From NCBI GenBank assembly GCA_022599995.1, contig JAHZLG010000016.1:1-6609 (forward strand): 6,609 bases of DNA. Direction: 5' to 3'. The notes beneath the pieces were generated by a model that did no database searches, was not told where the DNA came from, and was given only the letters and a program-made list of their open reading frames with translations. Of this stretch, positions 1 through 5,273 are shown in pieces; within the stretch, counting starts at the first letter, position 1, and each line of letters opens with the position of its first letter. Both the position numbers and the translations under genes were made by a program. This DNA is from Alphaproteobacteria bacterium. Lineage in GTDB: Bacteria; Pseudomonadota; Alphaproteobacteria; CBDBCS01; JAHZLG01.

Positions 1-89
1 GCATCGAGATCATCACGCTCGAGCAAATCAAGCACATCACCAATGCTCGTTACTTTGTATATTACAGCATCAGATTCAGAAGACATCAT
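1..89 (-). CDS. 5' end of an unrecognised gene, truncated by the window edge
   Basis: Reading leftward from two adjacent ATG codons (89 or 86), the frame stays open for 29 codons to the window edge. The N-terminus begins MMSSESDAVIYKVTSIGD and continues with a Leu/Asp/Glu-rich stretch that could be the start of a helix. It lies 83 bp downstream of aroB on the same strand, so it may belong to the same transcription unit. No Shine-Dalgarno sequence precedes the start; the leader is U/C-rich instead, as at the aroB start. I do not recognise the family from so short a fragment. In many proteobacteria aroB is followed by a conserved gene, but nothing here identifies which. Confidence 0.5.
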   Translation of the reverse strand, partial: MMSSESDAVIYKVTSIGDVLDLLERDDLD

Positions 90-112
90 AACAAACCAAA
101 AAGAGGGAAGCA

Positions 113-151
113 GAAAGCACGAGGGTGCCCTTGAAAGCACGGGGCAAGGGC
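113..151 (-). other. Inverted repeat in the gap downstream of aroB
   Basis: GCCCTTG (127-133) and CAAGGGC (145-151) form a perfect 7-bp stem with an 11-nt loop, 22 nt past the aroB stop codon. A 9-bp direct repeat GAAAGCACG (113-121 and 133-141) overlaps it. In the transcript the stem is not followed directly by a U-run; the nearest is a T5 about 20 nt further on. It is therefore a poor intrinsic terminator and may instead be a 3' stabilising or processing hairpin, or chance. Confidence 0.3.
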
Positions 152-172
152 GAAGTCACCGAGGCGCGCAAA

Positions 173-1339
173 TCATAAAGTAGGCCAAAGCGACGCCAAC
201 AACGAAGTGAGACTCAGATAAGGATCATCGGCATGCTCCCGAAAACCCGGAGCAAGACGCGCATCGCCCAAAGCACTTAGCAACACCAAAGTAAGACCCG
301 ACTGGGAAGCCTTCTTGTCACCCATCATATGCCCAACAAACCCATCAAGATCAGGCAGAACCCCAAGGCAACCAACCAACGTAATCGGCAAACCCGCCCG
401 TGCCAAAAGGTGCTCGAGCTGTGCCGTCTCCGGGCTCGACAGCCGACCGAGCGCAACCGACACCTTGGCTGCCATCACCATCCCACACGCCACCGCCTCG
501 CCATGGAGCACGTCACAACCCGTGCGAGCCGCAATCGTCTCGATGGCATGGCCAAAAGTGTGCCCAAGGTTCAACAGGGCACGCGCGCCGTGCTCTTTTT
601 CGTCCTCGGCAACAATGCGTGCCTTCATCGCACAACAGTGCGCAATCGCCGTGGTCAAGGGCGCATCATCAAGGGCAAGTATCTCGGTGGCGTGCTCCTC
701 TAGCCACGCAAAGAAAGCCGCATCGCCAAGAGCCCCATATTTCACCATCTCGGCGAAACCCGCGGCGATCTCCCGCGCGGGCAAGGTCGCAAGCAGGTCG
801 GCATCAATGATCACCTGCCGCGGCTGCTGAAACAACCCGACAAGGTTCTTCCCCGCCTGACTATTGATAGCAAGCTTGCCCCCCACCGAGGAGTCAATCA
901 TCGCCAACAGGGTCGTCGGACATTGCACAAAAGGCACGCCGCGCATCACAAGCGACGCCGCCAAACCGCCAATGTCGCCGACCACGCCGCCGCCAAACAG
1001 CACCACCATCGCATCGCGCTTGATCCCGTTGCGCAACATGGCATCGCACAGGTGCTGAAGCTGCTCCCAAGACTTGCTATGCTCGCCGGCGGAGGTGGCG
1101 ATGCCATGCACCGCGGTGGCACGCGCATCGGTCAAACGAGCAACCAACCTCTGCTGCCAAACGAGCAGGTCGGGGTCATCAAAAATCGCGTCATACAGCA
1201 CGTAGACCTGCTTGCCATCCACCAGATGGTCAAGGAAGGGATCGGTCTCCCCTTGCGGTGATGCCAACCATCCATTGCCAATCACAATATCATAGCGCGC
1301 ATCACCAAGGGCAACATCAAGGCGTCGAGGAGGCATCAT
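173..1339 (-). CDS. aroB: 3-dehydroquinate synthase AroB
   Basis: AroB converts DAHP to 3-dehydroquinate, the second step of the cytoplasmic shikimate pathway, using NAD and a divalent metal. Numbered from the ATG at 1339 (388 residues), visible motifs in order are: GEHSKSW (about 85-91, nucleotide side); the glycine-rich NAD loop FGGGVVGD (115-122); DSSVGGK with a conserved Lys (about 155); GFAEMVKYG with the metal-ligand Glu (about 197); NLGHTFGH with a metal His (about 260); HGEAV with the second metal His (about 279); and the C-terminal GDKK...LTLVLL strand. All expected catalytic positions are present, and the length is slightly above the usual 350-370. The frame stays open upstream to 1477, but homology begins at MPPRRLDVALGD, so one of the ATG codons at 1339 or 1336 is the start. 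No Shine-Dalgarno is visible; the leader is U/C-rich. aroK lies upstream on the same strand, 380 bp away across a repeat array. Confidence 0.95.
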   Translation of the reverse strand: MMPPRRLDVALGDARYDIVIGNGWLASPQGETDPFLDHLVDGKQVYVLYDAIFDDPDLLVWQQRLVARLTDARATAVHGIATSAGEHSKSWEQLQHLCDAMLRNGIKRDAMVVLFGGGVVGDIGGLAASLVMRGVPFVQCPTTLLAMIDSSVGGKLAINSQAGKNLVGLFQQPRQVIIDADLLATLPAREIAAGFAEMVKYGALGDAAFFAWLEEHATEILALDDAPLTTAIAHCCAMKARIVAEDEKEHGARALLNLGHTFGHAIETIAARTGCDVLHGEAVACGMVMAAKVSVALGRLSSPETAQLEHLLARAGLPITLVGCLGVLPDLDGFVGHMMGDKKASQSGLTLVLLSALGDARLAPGFREHADDPYLSLTSLLASLWPTL

Positions 1340-1420
1340 AAGCAAGACCACAAAGGAAAAGAGAAGTCCCGCGGACAAAGAACAAAAGAAACCACGGGTG
1401 GAAAACGAAGAACAACAATG

Positions 1421-1437
1421 CCCCCCCCCACCCCCCC
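1421..1437. repeat. Poly-C tract (C9-A-C7) at the edge of the repeat array
   Basis: On the plus strand nine C residues (1421-1429), one A and seven C residues (1431-1437) sit between the palindromic array and the pyrimidine-rich (transcript sense) aroB leader. In the aroB transcript this is a G7-U-G9 run about 80 nt before the start codon. It is prone to replication slippage and also to sequencing error, so its exact length should be treated as uncertain. Confidence 0.85.
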
Positions 1438-1438
1438 T

Positions 1439-1686
1439 CCGCGGCGGGGGCAGCCCCGGCGGGGGCACGCAACGCAACCCTCACCCCGGCGGGGGCACAC
1501 AACCCACCCCGGTGGGGGCACACAACCCACCCCGGTGGGGGCACACAACCCACCCCGGTGGGGGCACACAGCCCCGGCGGCGGCACGCAACCCACCCCGG
1601 CGGGGGCACGCAACCCCGGTGGGGGCACACAGCCCCTCCACCCCGGCGGCAGCACACAACCCCTCCACCCCGGCGGGGGCACGCAA
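1439..1686. repeat. GC-rich palindromic tandem array between aroK and aroB (about 11 units)
   Basis: The core CCCCGGYGGGGGCACRCA recurs with cores starting at about 1439 (degenerate), 1454, 1484, 1507, 1530, 1553, 1572, 1595, 1614, 1641 and 1668. The period is mostly 23 bp or 19 bp, set by the presence or absence of a CCCA tail; two later units carry a CCCCTCCA spacer instead. Copies at 1507-1529 and 1530-1552 are identical. Each core is self-complementary (CCCC-GGY-GGGG, or CCCACC-CC-GGTGGG in the T variants), so every unit can fold on either strand. Open reading frames cross the array in several frames on both strands, but 19- and 23-bp periods shift the frame at every unit, which argues against protein coding. 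The Y position alternates between C and T among units. Function is not known to me; it resembles a REP-like or minisatellite array. Confidence 0.9.
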
Positions 1687-1700
1687 TCCCTGCAAGTGAA

Positions 1701-1718
1701 CCCTGAAGACTATCAGGG
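1701..1718 (-). other. Small hairpin just after the aroK stop codon
   Basis: CCCTGA (1701-1706) and TCAGGG (1713-1718) are perfect inverted repeats with a 6-nt loop, starting one base past the aroK stop codon. The stem can be extended by a G-U and an A-U pair. No U-run follows, so it does not look like a standard intrinsic terminator. It could protect the 3' end of an aroK message or mark a processing site before the repeat array. Confidence 0.35.
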
Positions 1719-1719
1719 C

Positions 1720-2343
1720 TCAGAGGGCAAGGGCAGCCAAAATAGCCGCAAGGGTCTCCTTAGAATTGTGCTCGGTCGTCTGGTAGATATGGGCGTGGCA
1801 CTGGGCGTAATTGGGTTGCCGCTGCTGGGCACGTCTGAGGAAGGCCGCTTTGTCCTTTTTGTCGACTAACGGACGCTTGTTGCTCTCAGCAACACGCGAC
1901 CAGAGCAAATCAAGGTCAGCATCCAGCCAGATGCAAAAAGCATGGCTCAAGCACAGGCGGCGGGTGTCCGGTGTTTCGAATGCGCCTCCGCCCAGGGCAA
2001 TCACATGGCGCGGGCGCAAATATGCGGGGACAAACAGCGGCGGCAACGCAGAGGGAGCCTCGGCAACCGGGGATAGCTCGGCGCGGCCAGGCACCGCAGT
2101 GGTCGATGAAAGAGAAAGCAGGGTGGCAATCGTCTTCTGCTCGATGGCGCGAAAACCCGGCTCGCCTTGGGTCGCAAAGAGCTCCGCGATAGTCTGTTGG
2201 GTTTGTGTCTCGATGGTCTCGTCGACATCGATGAAGGTGCGCCTCACCTTGCCGGCGAGTTTTTTGCCGATCAGGGTTTTCCCTGCCCCCATCATGCCAA
2301 CCAGGACGATAGGCTTGCCATTGGTTTTGTCGGTCGCAGTCAT
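1720..2343 (-). CDS. aroK: Shikimate kinase AroK with an internal insertion
   Basis: The enzyme phosphorylates shikimate at the 3-OH with ATP, the fifth step of the shikimate pathway, in the cytoplasm. The 207-residue product shows the P-loop GMMGAGKT (16-23), the DVD motif (39-41) for Mg and shikimate, the shikimate-binding Arg in FRAIEQ (R65), the GGG motif (118-120), the lid Arg in KRPLVD (R157), and a late RQPNY (175-179) matching the family RxPxY. Usual length is about 170-190; the excess is a Pro/Ala/Ser-rich segment of about 30 residues between R65 and the GGG motif (roughly residues 80-111), where most family members need only about 20 residues. An in-frame TGA lies 21 nt upstream of the ATG with no start between, so 2343 is secure. 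No Shine-Dalgarno is visible. cobT ends 84 bp upstream and aroB follows 380 bp downstream. Confidence 0.95.
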   Translation of the reverse strand: MTATDKTNGKPIVLVGMMGAGKTLIGKKLAGKVRRTFIDVDETIETQTQQTIAELFATQGEPGFRAIEQKTIATLLSLSSTTAVPGRAELSPVAEAPSALPPLFVPAYLRPRHVIALGGGAFETPDTRRLCLSHAFCIWLDADLDLLWSRVAESNKRPLVDKKDKAAFLRRAQQRQPNYAQCHAHIYQTTEHNSKETLAAILAALAL

Positions 2344-2419
2344 GGAACAGTCAAGACGTGGTCATAGGGCAGGCATGGAACAGTCATCGAGCAGGCAGGG
2401 CGTGATCATAGGGCAGGCA
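2341..2419. repeat. Duplicated segments in the cobT-aroK gap, covering the aroK start
   Basis: Two interleaved direct repeats fill most of the 84-bp gap. A 13-bp segment CATGGAACAGTCA occurs at 2341-2353 and 2374-2386. A 19-bp segment matching CGTGRTCATAGGGCAGGCA occurs at 2357-2375 and 2401-2419 with one mismatch. The first 13-bp copy includes the aroK start codon, so the leader contains a second copy of the initiation context 33 nt upstream. That upstream ATG gives only a four-codon peptide before a stop. An 11-bp piece, ATCATAGGGCA, recurs at 6368-6378. The pattern suggests a local duplication; I see no recognised regulatory motif. Confidence 0.75.
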
Positions 2420-2427
2420 CGACGCTA

Positions 2428-3561
2428 TCAGATTGTCGGCGTTTTGTCGTCGACCCCGGCGTCTTGAAACCGCGCCATGCCGTTATGGCAGGAAATGGCG
2501 GCTTTCAGCATCGGAACACCGAGGGTTGCGCCCGCCCCTTCGCCCAGCCGCATATTCCATGTCAGCAGTGGAGAAAGCCCCATCCATTCGAGCAAGGCGG
2601 GGTGTCCCGGCTCTGCCGACTGGTGCACCGCACACAGGTGTGGGTGCGTGGTGGCAGGCGCGGGGGTCTCGGCGTGGGTGGCTCGTGCCATGGAAACGTA
2701 GACTGCCGCCGCCGCCGCCGTAACATAGCCATCAAGCAACACCGGGATGCGCGCCTTGCCCGCGGCCATGATCGCGCCCAGCATCGCCACGTGCTCGCGC
2801 CCCCCAAGGGCGCCAAGCAACCGGACAAGACGGGTGATTTTCTGGTCGGGGGTTTGGCACTCCCTCGTGATCAACGAGGTGCACCGTGCCAGTGCCGCCT
2901 GCACGGCTTTGATCTTTTGCCGCAGGGTTTGGTCATCGATGCCGGTGCCGCGTCCGATCCACTTTTCGGCGGTCTGCGGGTTGGCGGGGTCATAGGCGCC
3001 GTCGACAACGGCCGCAACGAGGGCAGCCGAGGCGGTCGTATTGCCAATCCCCATATCGCCGAGGATAAGGACGTCTACCGGCTCACCCACGGCTTGGGCA
3101 CCGTAGGAGAACAGGGTCTCGACCTCATCTTCAGACATGGCATCTTCGGTCGCGATATTGCCCGTCGGGTGCTCCAACAGCAATTCGTAGACTTGAAAGT
3201 CAGCATCGATCTCGAGGGCGAGCTGGTTGATCGCGGCACCTCCGGCTTGGAAATTCGCGACCATCTGTTCGTTGACCGTCGCGGGGAATGCCGACACGCC
3301 CTCTTGCGTCACCCCGTGGCTGCCCGCGAACAGGGCGACGCGCGGGTGCACGATGGGGTGCAACCAGTGTCTTTCACCGGGGGCGGGGGGGTCTCCCTTG
3401 AGCCCTGCATACCAAATGGCGAGTTCTTCCAATCTGCCAAGCGCACCTGCTGGTTTTGTCAGGTTGGCTTGATGGACAGTGGCTACGTTGATCAAGGCAG
3501 GGTTGGCGGGGGCAGTGGAGGCTAGGATTTGCGCAATATCTGCGACTAATTGTTGTGACAT
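2428..3561 (-). CDS. cobT: Nicotinate-nucleotide--dimethylbenzimidazole phosphoribosyltransferase CobT
   Basis: CobT transfers the ribose phosphate of nicotinate mononucleotide to 5,6-dimethylbenzimidazole, giving alpha-ribazole 5'-phosphate for the lower loop of cobalamin. Numbered from the ATG at 3561 (377 residues) the motifs are: TKPAGALGRLE (35-45); FAGSHGV (78-84); a Gly-rich GDMGIGNTTASAA (from about 168); GRGTGIDD (203-210); VLLDGYVTAAAA (from about 274); HLCAVHQSAEPGH (from about 308); and RLGEGAGA with the catalytic Glu (about 341). The C-terminal CHNGMARFQDAGV is typical of alphaproteobacterial members as I recall them. Length matches the family (about 340-360) with a modest excess. 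The frame is open to 3615, but similarity starts at MSQQLVADIAQ, so 3561 is preferred. No clear Shine-Dalgarno. No other cobalamin gene is in the window, and I found no cobalamin riboswitch upstream. Confidence 0.95.
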   Translation of the reverse strand: MSQQLVADIAQILASTAPANPALINVATVHQANLTKPAGALGRLEELAIWYAGLKGDPPAPGERHWLHPIVHPRVALFAGSHGVTQEGVSAFPATVNEQMVANFQAGGAAINQLALEIDADFQVYELLLEHPTGNIATEDAMSEDEVETLFSYGAQAVGEPVDVLILGDMGIGNTTASAALVAAVVDGAYDPANPQTAEKWIGRGTGIDDQTLRQKIKAVQAALARCTSLITRECQTPDQKITRLVRLLGALGGREHVAMLGAIMAAGKARIPVLLDGYVTAAAAAVYVSMARATHAETPAPATTHPHLCAVHQSAEPGHPALLEWMGLSPLLTWNMRLGEGAGATLGVPMLKAAISCHNGMARFQDAGVDDKTPTI

Positions 3562-3634
3562 AGGGACGCGACAAGAGGGGTAAGATGGAGTTGGAAAAGT
3601 GACAATAGGCAGCACAGATACGCCGCAATGGCGT

Positions 3635-3693
3635 CCCCCACCGGGGTGCTTTCGGGGTGCTTACAAAATGCTTGCGGGGTGCTGCGGGGTGCA
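3635..3693. repeat. Palindrome and five phased 10-11-bp repeats upstream of cobT
   Basis: On the plus strand the octamer CGGGGTGC begins at about 3642, 3653, 3675 and 3685. A divergent copy CAAAATGC begins at 3664, where all four G residues are replaced by A. Starts are 11, 11, 11 and 10 bp apart, close to one helical turn, so all five units face the same side of the DNA. The first unit overlaps CCCCCACCGGGGTG (3635-3648), the reverse complement of the core of the aroK-aroB array. The cluster lies about 75-130 bp before the cobT start, a plausible place for a regulator-binding region or an untranslated leader. This function is inferred from position and phasing only. Confidence 0.6.
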
Positions 3694-3769
3694 AACCCGA
3701 CAGCCTAGATGGGAGTTCTGGCTGACTCGATCGGCAGGCAGGTGCGGTCGGGAGAAAGGGACGGTTGGC

Positions 3770-4855
3770 CTAACCAATGGCAAAGTGGTCGACCGCCCTC
3801 GGGTCGAACGAAAACCCGTGCCCCGGGCGTTGCGGGACAACGAGCTCGCCATTTATCAAGTCGAGTGCTTCGTTCATGATGGGTTGAAACCACGGCATGT
3901 GCTCAACAGAGACGCAATTAGGCATTGCCGCGGCCACACAAAGACTATGCTCGGTAAACAGGTGGGTAGAGACCGGTTGTGGGGCGACCACGGCACAGGC
4001 CCTTTTCATTTCGGTGTAGCCGCCGATCCGCTGCAGATCGGGCATATACACATCGCACGCATTGGCGTTTTTCAAGGCGCGAATCCCTGCCGTCCCATAG
4101 ACGGTTTCTCCTGCCGCAATGGGTATTCGAGACTTCTGGGTCACGACGCTTTGTCCCTCTAGGTCATGAACATCGACCGGTTCTTCGAGCCACGCGACAT
4201 TGTAGGGGCGCAGGGCGTCCGCAAGCATCACGGCGGTTTCCCGCGTCCCGCTTTGATTGGCGTCGACGTAAAGGGTGTATTGCGGCCCGATAGCCCCCCG
4301 CACCGCCTCCACGCGTGTGATGGTCTGCTTGAGGTTCTCGTGCTTGCCACTGATCCTCATTTTCATGCCGGTGAACCCCTGATTCAGAAAGTTCTCGGCC
4401 TCGGAGCAGAGTTCTTTTGTCGATTGTTTGAGCCAAAGCCCGCCACTGGCATAGGTGGGGACCAAGTTTTTCCCACCGCCGAAAATATTGGCAAGCGGTT
4501 GCTCGGTTGCCTTGCCGACGATGTCCCAACACGCGACATCGAGCGCCGACAGCACGCTGATTGCCAGTCCCGATTGCCCAACCGGGTTCAGCGATGCCCA
4601 AATATCTTGCCAAATCGAGCTCACGGCAAAGGGGTTTTGGTCAATGTAATGGGGGCGGAGCTCGCGGATGATGGAATCGTACACCTTCAACCATCGCCCA
4701 TTCAATGAAAAGACATAGCTTTCGCCGTGGATGCCTTGGTCGGTTTGCAACCTGATAAGCACCGCCCCGACATTGTTGATGGTATGTATCGCCGTCTGGA
4801 TCGGCTTCTCGATCGGGATAGCGACGTAGGCACAATATATATCGGTGATCCGCAT
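3770..4855 (-). CDS. Enolase-superfamily enzyme, mandelate racemase/muconate lactonizing family
   Basis: The 361-residue protein has the two-domain fold expected of the family: an alpha+beta capping domain (about 1-125) and a TIM-barrel. Metal ligands align as D198 (VDANQ), E224 (LEEP) and E250 (AAGE). The mandelate racemase-type acid/base residues are present: H298 (STHLF) paired with D273 (MPDLQ), and E318 (VEHMPW). On the second strand the family KxK motif reads K165-M-R167. The conserved His-Asp dyad suggests abstraction of a proton alpha to a carboxylate, as in acid-sugar dehydratases. Arg in place of the second Lys makes a two-base racemase less likely. The substrate cannot be read from the sequence, and no transporter or sugar-catabolic neighbour is present to help. 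A GAGG (4868-4871) lies 12 nt before the ATG, longer than ideal spacing. Neighbours on the same strand are more than 200 bp away, so it is probably transcribed on its own. Confidence 0.92.
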   Translation of the reverse strand: MRITDIYCAYVAIPIEKPIQTAIHTINNVGAVLIRLQTDQGIHGESYVFSLNGRWLKVYDSIIRELRPHYIDQNPFAVSSIWQDIWASLNPVGQSGLAISVLSALDVACWDIVGKATEQPLANIFGGGKNLVPTYASGGLWLKQSTKELCSEAENFLNQGFTGMKMRISGKHENLKQTITRVEAVRGAIGPQYTLYVDANQSGTRETAVMLADALRPYNVAWLEEPVDVHDLEGQSVVTQKSRIPIAAGETVYGTAGIRALKNANACDVYMPDLQRIGGYTEMKRACAVVAPQPVSTHLFTEHSLCVAAAMPNCVSVEHMPWFQPIMNEALDLINGELVVPQRPGHGFSFDPRAVDHFAIG

Positions 4856-4904
4856 GGTGTTATTTGCCTCGTGGTATGGAAGTCAGCAACGTGCTGCAAT
4901 AGTT

Positions 4905-4933
4905 ACATAAGCATCGGGCGGGAGGGCAACAAT
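4905..4933 (-). promoter_or_regulatory. Candidate promoter for the enolase-superfamily gene
   Basis: On the minus strand TTGTTG (4928-4933) and TATGTA (4905-4910) are separated by 17 bp, about 50 bp before the ATG. Each hexamer matches only three positions of the sigma-70 consensus, so this is a weak call based mainly on spacing and on the gene having a 418-bp upstream gap. Confidence 0.22.
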
Positions 4934-4969
4934 ACAAGTACATTTTTCTACCACTGCCTCGTCCCGGAC

Positions 4970-5217
4970 GCAAGGGGGTGCGGCGGCGGCGGCGGGTGCG
5001 GGTGCGGCGTGGTGCCGCGGCTCCAACAAGGTGGTGGTGCCGCCCCATCTTTCACCGGGCAATGGTGTCGCGGTCGTCTGCTGCTCTTGTGCCTCCTCGC
5101 GTTCTATTCAGCTGTCGATCGTTCTGATCGTCTTTCTGCTTGTGCTTTTTGTTCCCTGTCTTGTGGCTTGGCCTTATCTTCCTTCTTGCGGCATCATCTT
5201 CTTGCCTCTTCTCATCT
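4970..5217. other. Gap between peroxiredoxin and enolase-superfamily gene: GGC/GGT repeats and pyrimidine-rich stretch
   Basis: This part of the 418-bp gap holds no gene I can support. Its left end carries a simple GGC/GGT run (about 4980-5008) followed by a 5-bp GC stem, GCGGC-GTGGT-GCCGC (5004-5018). From about 5080 rightward the plus strand becomes strongly C+T rich, with few A residues. A plus-strand frame (5031-5327) translates to a hydrophobic, then Pro-rich peptide. That is the expected by-product of a pyrimidine tract, and the frame overlaps the peroxiredoxin 3' end, so I do not call it a gene. Confidence 0.5.
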
Positions 5218-5262
5218 CCCCTCCTGTCCCCTCCCCTGCCCCTCCCCCGCCCTCCCCTCCCC
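5218..5262 (-). other. G-quadruplex-type tract just downstream of the peroxiredoxin stop
   Basis: The plus strand carries eight C-tracts of three to five bases (5218-5221, 5228-5231, 5233-5236, 5239-5242, 5244-5248, 5250-5252, 5254-5257, 5259-5262) separated mostly by one or two bases. On the minus strand, which is the sense of the peroxiredoxin transcript, this gives more than the four G-tracts with short loops needed for a quadruplex. It begins 11 nt after the stop codon. No ordinary hairpin-plus-U-run terminator is seen here, so the tract may act on transcript ends or stability. That role is inferred. Confidence 0.6.
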
Positions 5263-5273
5263 TGCTTCCAAGG

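Noticed and set aside
1340..1477. N-terminal extension of AroB with a hydrophobic stretch that looks like a membrane segment
   Set aside because: It is encoded by the pyrimidine-rich leader and the edge of the repeat array; homology to AroB starts at the ATG pair 1339/1336, and AroB is cytoplasmic.
1439..1686. CRISPR array
   Set aside because: Units are short GC palindromes with spacers of 0-11 bp that are themselves repeated; there are no unique spacers and no cas genes.
2464..3525. Long plus-strand frame opposite cobT
   Set aside because: It is an antisense shadow of cobT caused by GC-rich codon positions; its product has no recognisable family features, while the minus frame is clearly CobT.
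3562..3769. Cobalamin riboswitch upstream of cobT
   Set aside because: I looked for the conserved B12-box and core elements (GCCACTG-type and flanking stems) on the minus strand and did not find them; a covariance-model search would settle it.
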